64,000 bases of DNA from Pontibacter pudoricolor (GCF_010092985.1 NZ_CP048106.1:3038001-3102000); one strand, 5' to 3'. Positions 15,567 through 24,498 are shown, numbered from the stretch's first letter. Numbers and translations are program-made. Notes: generated by a model from the letters alone, not told the origin.

Positions 15567-16703
15567 TTATAGTTCGCTGTCCGGTTTTGGCGGTGGCCTT
15601 TTAATGACCGGCCTCGGGCGCGCCGGCTTTGGTTTTATAGTTTCGTCTGCTGGCAGTTGTGGTTTTGCTTCGTCTATAGTTGGCTGTACAGGTTCTTCCG
15701 GGTTTGCTGCATTTATAGTTGATTCTGCAGGCGGTGCTGGCCGTTTTATAACAGGTCTTGGCCCTGGCGTTTTTGCAGCTGGTACAGGTTCTTCAGCAAT
15801 CTTTATAGTTGGCTCTTCTTCCGGTTTTTCTGCTTCAGGGTTAGTCTCTTCAGCTGTGGGCTTTTGCAGCACAACAGGTCGTTTTATTACAGGCCGTGGG
15901 CGTGCAGGCTTTGGCGTTTCTGCCTCTGGTGCAACTATAGTTGCTTCCAGATCTATAGTTTCACCAGTTTTATCTGTTGATGGTCTCTCTGTTTCCGAAG
16001 ATTTTTCATCTGTTGATTTCTGTAAGGCAGCCGGTCTTTTAATAACTGGCCTTGGCCGCGCCGCCGGTTTTGGTGTTTCAGCTTCCGGAACTATAGTTTG
16101 CTCGGCGGGTTTGGCAGTTTCACTTTCTTCGGTAGCAGGTTTCTGTAAAGCAGCCGGACGCTTTATTACCGGCCGTGGCCTTGCCGGGGCAGCTCCTTCC
16201 GGTGCAGGCGTGCTTCCTGAAACTGAGTTTTCGCTTTCTGTAGTCGCTGCTGGCTTAGAAATAACCGGGCGTTTAATAACAGGTCTTGGCTTAGCGGGTT
16301 CTGCTTGTTTTGCTTCCTCGGGGTTTGCAGTTTCGCCATCGGCTATAGTTGGTTTTGCTATAGTTGGGCGCTTTACAACAGGCCTTGGTTTTGGAGTTGG
16401 CGAAGTTTCTGAAATTTCCTGGGGAACGGCTGGTTGCGCCGCTTCACTGGTTTCAGTAGCCGGAGCTGCACGGCGCATAACCGGCCGTGGCGCACTTGGC
16501 GCAGGAGCAGATTTTTGAACCTCTTCTTCTGCCAGATGATACCGTAACCGCACATCGTTTATCACCATTTTAGTGGCAATATAAAAGCTGTTCTGGTGCA
16601 TTTGGCCGTACATATCGGCCCATGCAGCAAAGCGCGCGGGGTCGCCGGCGGCAAATGCAGCTTTATTGATGCGCTTCTTTACAAGGTATTCTTCAAATGT
16701 CAT
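15567..16703 (-). CDS. Low-complexity protein with eight PRPV(I/V/M)(K/R)R repeats
   Basis: 378 residues. The first 65 form a small conserved-looking helical domain (MTFEEYLVKKRINKAAF, then FAAWADMYGQMH). The rest is a Pro/Glu/Ala/Lys-rich chain in which PRPVxxR(P/A) occurs eight times, six of them exactly PRPVIKRP, spaced by acidic linkers of about 25 to 50 residues. No signal peptide or membrane segment. The linkers repeatedly contain Thr-Ile (TIAKPTIADGE, TIVPEAE, TIDLEATIVAPE), and these sit on the AACTATA word in the DNA. An open frame on the other strand is a by-product of the repeat composition. Function unknown; a scaffold or nucleic-acid-binding role is possible given the basic repeats. 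Confidence 0.75.
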   Translation of the reverse strand: MTFEEYLVKKRINKAAFAAGDPARFAAWADMYGQMHQNSFYIATKMVINDVRLRYHLAEEEVQKSAPAPSAPRPVMRRAAPATETSEAAQPAVPQEISETSPTPKPRPVVKRPTIAKPTIADGETANPEEAKQAEPAKPRPVIKRPVISKPAATTESENSVSGSTPAPEGAAPARPRPVIKRPAALQKPATEESETAKPAEQTIVPEAETPKPAARPRPVIKRPAALQKSTDEKSSETERPSTDKTGETIDLEATIVAPEAETPKPARPRPVIKRPVVLQKPTAEETNPEAEKPEEEPTIKIAEEPVPAAKTPGPRPVIKRPAPPAESTINAANPEEPVQPTIDEAKPQLPADETIKPKPARPRPVIKRPPPKPDSEL

Positions 16704-16841
16704 GCCCTGACCTTCTGGTAATATCTCTACAAATATAGGTAAATCCCGAGCACAAGCCAGTACGCCGGCACCTGCTTTTGCGGCAATGTTATATTATAGT
16801 TAACTCTGCTGCTTGCTGTTCCGGGAGTTAAATAACCGGCT

Positions 16842-16923
16842 TACCTTTGTTTTAAGGTGAGTGAAAAGTTAGATTAGTTTGAAGTACCAGAGAGCGTTTG
16901 CTACTAGCAGATGCTCTCTTTTT
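16842..16923 (+). ncRNA. Possible small RNA or attenuated leader upstream of tdh
   Basis: A perfect -7 box TACCTTTG lies at 16842-16849. About 40 bases on comes a strong hairpin: AGAGAGC (16889-16895) pairs with GCTCTCT (16913-16919), with an inner TTGCTACTAGCAG stem, followed by a T tract. This is a complete short transcription unit of about 70 bases that ends 113 bases before tdh. No -33 TTG at normal spacing is visible. Either a small RNA or an early-terminated tdh leader would fit. The rest of the 16704-17036 spacer shows nothing else notable apart from one TATAGTT at 16795. Confidence 0.35.
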
Positions 16924-17036
16924 GCATTTAAGCCATAATCTGCTGGCTAAAAATCACAAGCGTCTGTGTTTGTTATAGGTTATGCTTTCAGGATTGCACC
17001 GAAATAAGTTACTTTGTGCAAACGACTTTAGTAACT

Positions 17037-18011
17037 ATGGCAAACACAAGCGACACGGTACTGGTAATAGGTTCGAGCGGCCAGCTTGGCTCCGAACTGA
17101 CAATGGAACTGCGGAATATGTATGGCGGAAGTAATGTAGTGGCGGCAGATATTGCAGCACCCAAACATGCCGACCTGCGCGACTCCGGACCTTTTGAGAA
17201 AATAGATGTGCTGGACCCAAAAGCAATGGGCGAACTGGCAGCTAAATATAAATTCAAGCAGATATATCACCTGGCAGCTGTGCTATCGGCAACCGGCGAG
17301 AAGAACCCGAAATTTGCCTGGAAACTGAACATGGACGGCCTGTTTAACGTGCTGGACCTTGCACTGGAACAGAAAGTGGAGAAAGTTTACTGGCCAAGCT
17401 CTATCGCTGTTTTCGGCCCGAACACCCCACGCCAGAACACGCCACAGCATACCATCATGGATCCGAACACGGTGTATGGTATCAGCAAGCAGGCTGGTGA
17501 GCGCTGGTGCGAATATTATTTCGAGAAATACGGTCTGGATGTGCGCAGCCTGCGTTACCCTGGCCTTATCGGGTACAAAGCGTTACCGGGCGGTGGCACT
17601 ACAGATTATGCCGTAGACATTTACCACCAGGCACTGGAAAGCGCCAGCTACGAGTGCTTCCTGAGCGAGAATACGTACCTGCCAATGATGTACATGCCGG
17701 ATGCCCTGAAAGCTACTTTGGATTTAATGCACGCCCCAGCGGAACAGGTAAAAGTACGCAGCTCGTATAACCTGAGCGCGATGAGCTTCTCGCCTAAAGA
17801 GATCACAGAGTCCATCAAAAAGCATATCCCGGAGTTTGAGATCAGCTACAAGCCAGACTCACGCCAGCAGATTGCCGATTCGTGGCCACAAAGCATAGAC
17901 GACAGCGCCGCCCAGCAGGACTGGAACTGGAAACCAGCTTACGACCTGGATGCTATGACCGCTGATATGTTGCTGAATCTGAAAAAGATGAAGGAAGAAC
18001 AGGCTGTTTAA
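17037..18011 (+). CDS. tdh: L-threonine 3-dehydrogenase, SDR type
   Basis: Oxidises L-threonine to 2-amino-3-oxobutyrate with NAD. This is the extended short-chain dehydrogenase form, not the zinc form. From ATG 17037 (324 residues) the Rossmann glycines are in IGSSGQLG (12-18), substrate-side Ser121/122 in PSSIAVFGP, and the catalytic Tyr147 and Lys151 in YGISK. An in-frame GTG at 17016 exists, but the ATG fits the fold better. The product is the substrate of Kbl, encoded divergently at 14323-15519. A strong terminator follows. Confidence 0.92.
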   Translation: MANTSDTVLVIGSSGQLGSELTMELRNMYGGSNVVAADIAAPKHADLRDSGPFEKIDVLDPKAMGELAAKYKFKQIYHLAAVLSATGEKNPKFAWKLNMDGLFNVLDLALEQKVEKVYWPSSIAVFGPNTPRQNTPQHTIMDPNTVYGISKQAGERWCEYYFEKYGLDVRSLRYPGLIGYKALPGGGTTDYAVDIYHQALESASYECFLSENTYLPMMYMPDALKATLDLMHAPAEQVKVRSSYNLSAMSFSPKEITESIKKHIPEFEISYKPDSRQQIADSWPQSIDDSAAQQDWNWKPAYDLDAMTADMLLNLKKMKEEQAV

Positions 18012-18034
18012 GTTTGTAAACTATAGATTTGAAG

Positions 18035-18066
18035 AAAGGCGGTGCAGCAATGTGTCGCCTTTTTTA
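18035..18066 (+). terminator. tdh terminator
   Basis: AAAGGCG at 18035-18041 pairs with CGCCTTT at 18056-18062 and is followed by a T-rich tract. Confidence 0.8.
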
Positions 18067-19120
18067 TTTTGTCTGAAGCAAGGTTTTCAGGATTGGGCTA
18101 TAGTTTATAGTTTGAGTTATAGTTGCCGTTCCAACCTGCCCCTGCCGGGAGTGAGTTTCGGCTGTTGCTATAGTTTGAGTTGTAGTTCTATAGTTCGTAT
18201 TGATGGCGCGAGCGTCCTCGCTCGTGACTTGGAATGGTGTGGAGTCTCCTGACTCCGCTGGCCTGGCAGGGACAGGGATTGTCTGAACCGGGATTAAGTG
18301 AGATTTAAAGGATTTCTGGGATTGGGCTACTGCTTTAGATGGAGCTATAGTTCTATAGTTGGCGTTTTACCCCTTCCCAGCCTTCCCCTAACAACAGGGG
18401 AAGGAGCTTTCGAGTTGTCGCTATAGTTGTAGTTATCGTTTTATAGTTGCTGTTTTAACCCACCCCTGCCCCTCCCAAGAGGGGAATTTCGGCTGTTGCT
18501 ATAGTTGAGCTATAGTTCTATAGTTTCCGTTAGTCATCCCCCCGCCCCTTCAAAGGGGGACTTTTCTGCTGCAGCTTCCCTAACTGTCATTTCGACCTGC
18601 GGGAGAAATCTGAGTTTGCTATAGTTTGAGTTATGGTTCTATAGTTACAGCCTGTCGAGCGGACAGGTCGCGACCTGTCCCTACGGAATTATCACCACGA
18701 TAAAGGTCGAAGCTTAACCGGTTCAAACTATAGACAAAAGTAACTATGTGAAAGATCTCAGTCTTTGGGTTGAGCGCCTTGTGAATATCTGGTGCCGTAA
18801 GGCATTGCGACGAAGGAGCAAAAGAGATTCGCGCAGCGCGATGCCCGAAGACGGGCCTCCCGGCCGTGAGGGCACCAAAGCTGGATTGAAACGATAGGTA
18901 AGTAGAGCTCCCAGGATTAGAGAAGGCTATGAAAGAAAAGGCTTGGTTCAGGTTGCAACTATAGCTCACTATAGAACTCAGATTCTCACAGCTGCGCTGG
19001 CTCTCTTCGACTCGCGTCTCAAGAATGTTCGAAATGACAAAATTGGAACTATAGGACATATAAGATCCCTCGTATGATGCTCGGGATGACAAAAGAAGAG
19101 AAATAGAACTATAGATCAGT
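18067..19120. repeat. Long composite non-coding repeat, copy A
   Basis: About 1 kb with no convincing gene. The open frame at 18631-19092 on the minus strand consists of repeat sequence and recurs in the other copies. It contains 14 TATAGTT words between about 18095 and 18650. Other contents are a GGATTAAGTGAGATTTAAAGG unit (18284-18304), CCCTTCCCAGCCTTCCCC, the perfect palindrome GGACAGGTCGCGACCTGTCC (18661-18680), a CCCGAAGACGGGCCTCCCGG block (18844-18863) and half copies of the TGTCATTTCGA palindrome. The same blocks in the same order occur at 57579-58540, and part of them inverted at 36940-37400. Confidence 0.75.
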
Positions 19121-19301
19121 CGCTAGCAGGAACTGCGCACGCTGCTACGGCTTGCCAAACCTGCCAATCAATATTTAACCGGCAATTCTATACTGACCTT
19201 TATTCCAAGCAACCTCCACGGCACTATTCCAACCTCCCCTCTGTTACAACAACTAAATCTGTGCTAACTTGCGCCGCAATTTCAGAAAACACTATAACCC
19301 T

Positions 19302-20744
19302 GTGAGATCCACCACTTTTCTTTCATCGTTGTTGCTGGCAGCAACTTTATACTTAACCGGCTGCACCAGCACTTCAAAACTGCAAACTGAAGCGCCGGTT
19401 GCTACGGCATCTGCTGTTCCGGTATATCAGCCAAAACTATCTTCCATAACCATACCCGTAAGTGTGCAGGTGGCGACGTTAGAAGAAATGCTGAACCGAC
19501 AATTTGCAGGTGTACTCTATAACGATACCAACCTGGATGATGACGATGTAGCTGTAACTGTGAGCAAAAATGTCCGCATGAGCATCCGGGCTGATAAGGA
19601 TAAGATTTACTTCAGTGTACCGCTCAACATCTACGCGAAAGGCCGCTGGAAATGGGACCCGTGTAAACTTTGCCCCGCCATCGATAAGACCGAAGATACC
19701 CGGTTTGATATGGTGATTAATACCGAAAGCAAGATCGGGCTTACGGAAGACTATAAACTTAAAACTACTACCATAGGCGATTTTGAATGGGGCAATACCA
19801 AACCTGTGCTGGAATTAGGTCCGTTAAAAATTGGGTTGGCGCGCTTTGTGGAGCCGGCACTTCGTAAACAAATGGCAACACTGACCAAGCAACTTGATGC
19901 GGAGCTGCAGAAGCAGATTAATGTAAAGCAATATGTACAGCAGGCCTGGAATATGCTGCAGGAGCCCGTTAAAGTAAACGATGATTTAAATGCCTGGCTG
20001 CAGGTGTTGCCGCAGGATGTGCGTGTTACGCCGCTTCAGGCACGCAATGGCACACTAGGCATGCGCATTGGTATTACATCGTACATAAACGTAACTACCG
20101 ACGGAAAGCCTAAAGCACAATCTCTGAAGAAACTGCCAAACCTGGTTTTAGACAACAAACTGACCGATAACATACAGGTTGGGCTTACGGCCGACATTCC
20201 TTATACACAAGCCAGTAAAATGCTGCAACAGCAGATAGCCAACCAGACCTACAAGTTTGATGATGGCAAAAGCCAACTGACTGTGAAAGATGCAACTATA
20301 AGCCCGGGTGGCGACCAACTGGTGCTGATGCTGGATGTGGATGGTAAAACAAAGGCAGGCCTGTTCACAAAAAAGATAGTGGGCAAAGTATACCTGCGCG
20401 GCACACCGTATTACGATGCGGCTACCTCCTCTATAAAAGTACGCGACGTGGATTATACCCTGGAGACCAAAGACAAGCTACTGAATACGGCCAGCTGGTT
20501 AGCTAAGAACAAGTTTAAAGACATGATTCAGCAGCAGGTGAACATTCCTGTAAAAGACCAGCTAGCCGATGCACATAAGTCGCTGCAGCAGGCACTGGAT
20601 AAGCAGGGCCGCGTGCACGAGTCGGTAATACTGAAAGGGAAGATACAAACTATAGAACCGGACAATATTTACTTAACACCTACTGCTATCCGCGCAGTAA
20701 TAACTGCCAAAGGCAACCTTACCGCAACTATAGACAAACTATAG
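19302..20744 (+). CDS. DUF4403 family lipoprotein
   Basis: About 480 residues. Starting at GTG 19302, the N-terminus is a standard lipoprotein signal with LTGC (Cys21). A TTG at 19269 would add 11 basic residues and is the alternative. The body matches DUF4403. It opens with SITIPVSVQVATLEEMLNRQ, contains KGRWKWDPCKLCPAID with a CxxC-like pair, and has two similar beta-rich halves, as in lipid-binding tubular proteins. The domain is probably periplasmic and anchored in a membrane. The substrate is not known. It ends in a TATAGTT word that includes the stop codon. Confidence 0.8.
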   Translation: MRSTTFLSSLLLAATLYLTGCTSTSKLQTEAPVATASAVPVYQPKLSSITIPVSVQVATLEEMLNRQFAGVLYNDTNLDDDDVAVTVSKNVRMSIRADKDKIYFSVPLNIYAKGRWKWDPCKLCPAIDKTEDTRFDMVINTESKIGLTEDYKLKTTTIGDFEWGNTKPVLELGPLKIGLARFVEPALRKQMATLTKQLDAELQKQINVKQYVQQAWNMLQEPVKVNDDLNAWLQVLPQDVRVTPLQARNGTLGMRIGITSYINVTTDGKPKAQSLKKLPNLVLDNKLTDNIQVGLTADIPYTQASKMLQQQIANQTYKFDDGKSQLTVKDATISPGGDQLVLMLDVDGKTKAGLFTKKIVGKVYLRGTPYYDAATSSIKVRDVDYTLETKDKLLNTASWLAKNKFKDMIQQQVNIPVKDQLADAHKSLQQALDKQGRVHESVILKGKIQTIEPDNIYLTPTAIRAVITAKGNLTATIDKL

Positions 20745-20794
20745 TTTGCATACGGACAATACTCCCTATAAATGGCTGCTCTACAGGCAGCCAT

Positions 20795-21550
20795 TTACAG
20801 TTTACGAATAGGCGTCGGGCTGTTAAATACGGTGGTGGGCACATGCTTGGGAGTTGCAATATTTTCTATCACAAAGTTGCTCTCGGGGTTGCTGCGGTCC
20901 GATGCCAGCTTTATAGTTCCATAGTTTTTATAATTTGCCCAGCGACGCATAAAGGTGGGTTTTTTATCGTGGAAATTTTTAAAATACGTCCATTGCGTAA
21001 TCAGGCCTGTTTTTTTATCTACCCACAGGTGGTATTTATTTTCCGGAGTGAGGCCAACATGATCAAAGGTCATTTCTAATTTATCCGCTGCCGCACCATC
21101 CATGGTTTTGCCCTCGCCTATATACTTCAGTGTTACGCCGGGGTCCTGTAGTTTAAAAGGCATTACCAGCCAGTAAGAGTTATTGATCCAGAAGGCATAG
21201 GCCTGTTCCAGCAACCTGCGTTTCTCTTCCCCGGTCTGCAGCTCCTTGCCGGCAACATACACTTTCCCGTCTTTTGTCCGGGTGCTGATAATAGCAACCA
21301 GGCTGTCTTTCTCCCACCGGAAACGGTCGGCTTTTTTATCCCACACCTGGTACTGGCCTTTAAAGCTCCAGGCTATAAAGCGGGTATTGTCCCAGCCCTG
21401 TTTGCCACCCATGTTTTTTATTACATGCTGCGCCAGCGCCTTTGCCTTTGCATCCTGGCCAAGCGCCGGAGCAGGTGCAGCTACCGCTATCAATAACAAC
21501 AGAAAAGCCAGCAGTCCTGCTGCACTATAAGTATACTTGTGCTTATCCAT
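20795..21550 (-). CDS. Periplasmic LolA-like / DUF6503-type protein
   Basis: A 251-residue exported protein. The signal peptide runs to about residue 32 (LLLLIAVAAPAPALGQ). The mature part is beta-rich, with a GGKQGWDNTRFIAWSFKGQY opening and a WVDKKTGLITQWTYF segment, as seen in outer-membrane-lipoprotein-sorting-like folds of Bacteroidota. The family call is by resemblance only. It is convergent with the DUF4403 gene, with 50 bases between the stop codons. Confidence 0.65.
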   Translation of the reverse strand: MDKHKYTYSAAGLLAFLLLLIAVAAPAPALGQDAKAKALAQHVIKNMGGKQGWDNTRFIAWSFKGQYQVWDKKADRFRWEKDSLVAIISTRTKDGKVYVAGKELQTGEEKRRLLEQAYAFWINNSYWLVMPFKLQDPGVTLKYIGEGKTMDGAAADKLEMTFDHVGLTPENKYHLWVDKKTGLITQWTYFKNFHDKKPTFMRRWANYKNYGTIKLASDRSNPESNFVIENIATPKHVPTTVFNSPTPIRKL

Positions 21551-21606
21551 ATTATAACCCGTTTATAGTTTGAGTTTATACGTTCACAAAACTTAAATTG
21601 CCACAC

Positions 21607-22647
21607 ATGAAAGTGTTTACACCTAAATCCAACTATCATATTTGGCAAGACGTAATCAAAACCCATAACAAAGGCATAAAACGAATGGCTACCTATACTT
21701 TTAAAGATATCTTTACCCTTCTTAAATCTTCGGTTTCGGAGTTTCTGGATAATGAGTCGTTGCGGTTGGCAGCGGCACTGGCTTTTAATGCAATTTTTTC
21801 TATACCGCCCCTGCTGCTGATCATTATAAAAGCGGCTGGTTTTTTTCTGGGTGAAGCAGCTATTTCAGGCGAGCTTTCGAACCAGATCTCCACAGCAGTC
21901 GGGCCCGAAGCAGCTAAAGAAGTAGAAGCTATTGTGCAGAATGCCAGCTTAAGCGAAAGCGGGTGGGCCCTTTGGGTTGGTATCGGTACATTGCTGTTTG
22001 CAGGCACTACCTTTTTTGTAACCCTGCAACAATCGCTCAATACGGTCTGGAACCTGAAAGTGAAACCTACGAATGGCATCATGCGCATGGTAAGAGAGCG
22101 TATCTTTTCATTCGGCATTATCCTGAGCATTGCCTTGCTGATGCTGTTCTCACTGGTAATGAGTGCTGCTATTGCAATCCTGAGCGGTTATATCTCTGAC
22201 ATGCTCCCCGGCCTTGGCGTCTGGCTTATCAAGCTCATCGATTTTATAGTTTCCGTAGGGCTTATCTCGTTGCTGTTTACACTGATATTCAAATACCTGC
22301 CTGATGGTATCATTCGCTGGAAGGATACGCTGATCGGTGCTATAGTAACGGCTTTGTTGTTTGGTTTGGGCAAGTTCCTGATCAGCTGGTATATCGGTAC
22401 TTCTGATCCGGGTTCGGCCTACGGGGCAGCAGGCTCTATCATCGTTATCCTTGTCTGGATCTATTATTCGTCGATGATCGTGTTTTATGGCGCTGAATTT
22501 ACGCAGCAATACGCCGAGCGCTACGGCCAGCATATCCGGCCAAAACCGCACGCCGTTTTTGTGCGCATTATAGAAGAAACAGTTGATAAAACTGACAAAG
22601 CCAGCGGCAGACCAAAACCGGAAGGCAGGTATAATAAGAATCCGTAG
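21607..22647 (+). CDS. YihY/BrkB family inner membrane protein
   Basis: About 346 residues, with six membrane helices in the YihY pattern (about 55-80, 115-135, 160-185, 205-230, 240-260 and 270-295 of this frame). The family signatures LAAALAFNAIFSIPPLLL and GSAYGAAGSIIVILVWIYYSSMIVF-type text are visible. The family was once named ribonuclease BN, wrongly; its real role is unclear. The start could be ATG 21607 (MKVFTP) or ATG 21685 (MATYTF), the latter being nearer the usual N-terminus. It is divergent from the LolA-like gene. Confidence 0.85.
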   Translation: MKVFTPKSNYHIWQDVIKTHNKGIKRMATYTFKDIFTLLKSSVSEFLDNESLRLAAALAFNAIFSIPPLLLIIIKAAGFFLGEAAISGELSNQISTAVGPEAAKEVEAIVQNASLSESGWALWVGIGTLLFAGTTFFVTLQQSLNTVWNLKVKPTNGIMRMVRERIFSFGIILSIALLMLFSLVMSAAIAILSGYISDMLPGLGVWLIKLIDFIVSVGLISLLFTLIFKYLPDGIIRWKDTLIGAIVTALLFGLGKFLISWYIGTSDPGSAYGAAGSIIVILVWIYYSSMIVFYGAEFTQQYAERYGQHIRPKPHAVFVRIIEETVDKTDKASGRPKPEGRYNKNP

Positions 22648-22974
22648 ACTGTGCTGTATAGCTAGGGTTTATAGTACAAAAAGACCCAGGGCCTCTTTCA
22701 ACAAAGCTCTTTCGGACTTTAAATCCGAATGTTACCTGCACGGGACACCCTTGCCCCGTGGTGCAAATAACGCGGACAAGGATGTCCACAGCAGTTTTGG
22801 TTCCGGACATGGATGTCCGGAACAGCGAGGGTTTAAGGAGTAGAGTTGTAATTAGCCAACTATAGCTCTTCGCCCTGGCTAGCGTCCCTGCACTGAATAA
22901 AAGCAACTATAAAAAGAACCCCGGGCGTTTTGCAACAACCGGGGTTTATACTTTATAATTGAACAAGCTATAGT
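22648..22974. repeat. Spacer with short GC-rich palindromes
   Basis: A 327-base spacer without a gene. It contains TTCGGA..TCCGAA (22713-22731), CACGGG..CCCGTG (22740-22760), and the perfect TTCCGGACAT-GG-ATGTCCGGAA (22801-22822). It also holds several AACTATA/TATAGTT words near 22670, 22860, 22905 and 22970. A weak hairpin with CCCCGGG/CCGGGG near 22920-22945 may end the rlmN transcript. Confidence 0.55.
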
Positions 22975-24048
22975 TTAGACCTGCTGGTTCTCTTTTACAG
23001 CCAGCTGCCCGCAGGCAGCATCAATGTCTTTACCTCGGCTGCGGCGCACATTTACCTGGCACCCACGATCTGCTAAGTAGTAAATAAAGTTCTGCAGACG
23101 GTCGTCGTCGGTATTCACAAAATCAGCGTTGGCGATCGGGTTATACTCTATCAGGTTAATCTTGCAAGGAATAATTTTAGAGAACTGTAGCAGCTCTTCA
23201 GCATCCTGCAGGGTATCGTTAAAATCATCGAATACAATGTACTCGTACGTTACCTTGCGGCCTGTAACCTGGTGGTAATGCTTCAGGGCATCTTTTATGG
23301 CTTCCAGCGAGTTAGTCTCGTTTATCGGCATGATCTGGTTGCGCTTCTCATCGTTAGCTGCGTGCAACGACAACGCCAGGTTCGCTTTCACTCCGTCATC
23401 CGCCATCTTCTTGATCATTTTGGCAATGCCGGCTGTACTTACCGTAATGCGGCGCGCTGCCATGCCCAATCCATCATGCGCGGTAATGCGCTCAATGCTC
23501 TTCATAACGTTGGCATAATTTAGCATTGGTTCGCCCATGCCCATATACACAATATTGGTAAGCGGCTGACCATATTGGCGAAGGCTCTGCTCGTTTATGC
23601 GCACTACCTGGTCGTAGATTTCCGCGGCATCGAGGTTACGGACGCGGTCCATATAGCCGGTTGCGCAGAACTTACAGGTAAGCGAACAACCCACCTGGCT
23701 GCTAACGCAGGCAGTTTTGCGCTCATCATGCGGAATCAGTACGCCTTCTACAATGTTGCTGTCGTATAGTTTGAACGCAGATTTTATAGTTCCGTCGTTG
23801 CTCAGCTGCTCCGTGGCAACCTGCACCGCATTAATGGCAAAGTGCTGCTCCAGCTTTTCGCGCAGGGCAAGGCTTACATTATTCATCTCCGCAAACGACT
23901 GGATAGAATGCTTCCAGAGCCACTCATAGATCTGCTTGGCACGGAAAGGCTTCTCGCCCTGCTCTACCAGCCAGGCCTTCAGGTCGTCCAGCGTAAGCTT
24001 GCGGATGTCTTTTTTATTAAGAATCGAAATATCTGCGATCAACGTCAT
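22975..24048 (-). CDS. rlmN: 23S rRNA (adenine2503-C2)-methyltransferase RlmN
   Basis: A radical SAM enzyme that methylates C2 of A2503 in 23S rRNA and A37 of some tRNAs. The 357-residue protein has the cluster ligands Cys121, Cys125 and Cys128 in CSLTCKFCATG. The second catalytic cysteine is Cys346 in DIDAACGQLA. The glycine-rich SAM site MGMGEPMLNY is present. A -7 box lies only five bases upstream of the start codon, which would make the message leaderless. Confidence 0.95.
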   Translation of the reverse strand: MTLIADISILNKKDIRKLTLDDLKAWLVEQGEKPFRAKQIYEWLWKHSIQSFAEMNNVSLALREKLEQHFAINAVQVATEQLSNDGTIKSAFKLYDSNIVEGVLIPHDERKTACVSSQVGCSLTCKFCATGYMDRVRNLDAAEIYDQVVRINEQSLRQYGQPLTNIVYMGMGEPMLNYANVMKSIERITAHDGLGMAARRITVSTAGIAKMIKKMADDGVKANLALSLHAANDEKRNQIMPINETNSLEAIKDALKHYHQVTGRKVTYEYIVFDDFNDTLQDAEELLQFSKIIPCKINLIEYNPIANADFVNTDDDRLQNFIYYLADRGCQVNVRRSRGKDIDAACGQLAVKENQQV

Positions 24049-24052
24049 ACTG

Positions 24053-24086
24053 CAAAATTACAAAAATACTTAGGCTTTAGTTTCAA
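24053..24086 (-). promoter_or_regulatory. Predicted rlmN promoter
   Basis: Read on the minus strand: TTG at 24086-24084, 23 bases, then TAATTTTG at 24060-24053, which fits the Bacteroidota consensus TTG-N(17-23)-TAnnTTTG. The transcript would begin at or within a few bases of the rlmN ATG. Confidence 0.55.
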
Positions 24087-24498
24087 TTTTAGCCTTTACT
24101 TCGTCGGGCAGGGTCATTAGTTTGCGCTCGGTATAGTTAAAGCAGAGCATTCCGGTTTTAGCGCGGGCTACTTCTTTGCCATGCTGGTTGAGAACGTGGT
24201 ACGTAATATCAAAGCCATACTTGCCAATATCATCGAAAGCCAGGTTTATAGTTAGCACATCGCCGTAAAAGCCTTCGCCCTTGTATTCTATCGCCACATC
24301 AGCCATAATCATGCTGGCGCCGCCAATCTGCAGTTCGCTCCACCCGAAGTGCCCCAGCAGCTGCATGCGTGCTTCGTGCAGAATGGAGAGCAGGGCATCG
24401 TTGCCCAGGTGGTTGCCATAGTTCAGGTCGGTAACGCGTACCGGTATAGTTGCGGTAAAGTATGTATGTTCGGGTATCGTTACTTTTATGCGTGCCAT
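24070..24498 (-). CDS. Acyl-CoA thioesterase, hot-dog fold
   Basis: 142 residues with the 4HBT-like hot-dog fold. The helix region LNYGNHLGNDALLSILHEARMQ carries the Asn/His of the active site, and the strands FYGDVLTINLAF and AKTGMLCFNY follow. It is expected to hydrolyse acyl-CoA thioesters; chain preference cannot be read. It ends 22 bases before the rlmN start, so part of the rlmN promoter overlaps its 3' end. Confidence 0.8.
   Translation of the reverse strand: MARIKVTIPEHTYFTATIPVRVTDLNYGNHLGNDALLSILHEARMQLLGHFGWSELQIGGASMIMADVAIEYKGEGFYGDVLTINLAFDDIGKYGFDITYHVLNQHGKEVARAKTGMLCFNYTERKLMTLPDEVKAKIETKA

Noticed and set aside
15535..16518. Long open frame on the plus strand opposite the repeat protein
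   Set aside because: Its Gly/Ser/Ala-rich sequence is the complement of Pro/Lys/Glu codons; the minus frame has a conserved-looking N-terminal domain and true repeats.
18095..18650. CRISPR array, because of the regular TATAGTT words
   Set aside because: The repeated unit is only 7-8 bases, spacing is irregular, and the same word is spread through genes; no cas genes are present.
18631..19092. 153-residue minus-strand frame
   Set aside because: It lies wholly in composite repeat A and reappears as 36942-37250 (+) and 58119-58628 (-). The shared frame reflects repeat DNA, and the frames differ by insertions.
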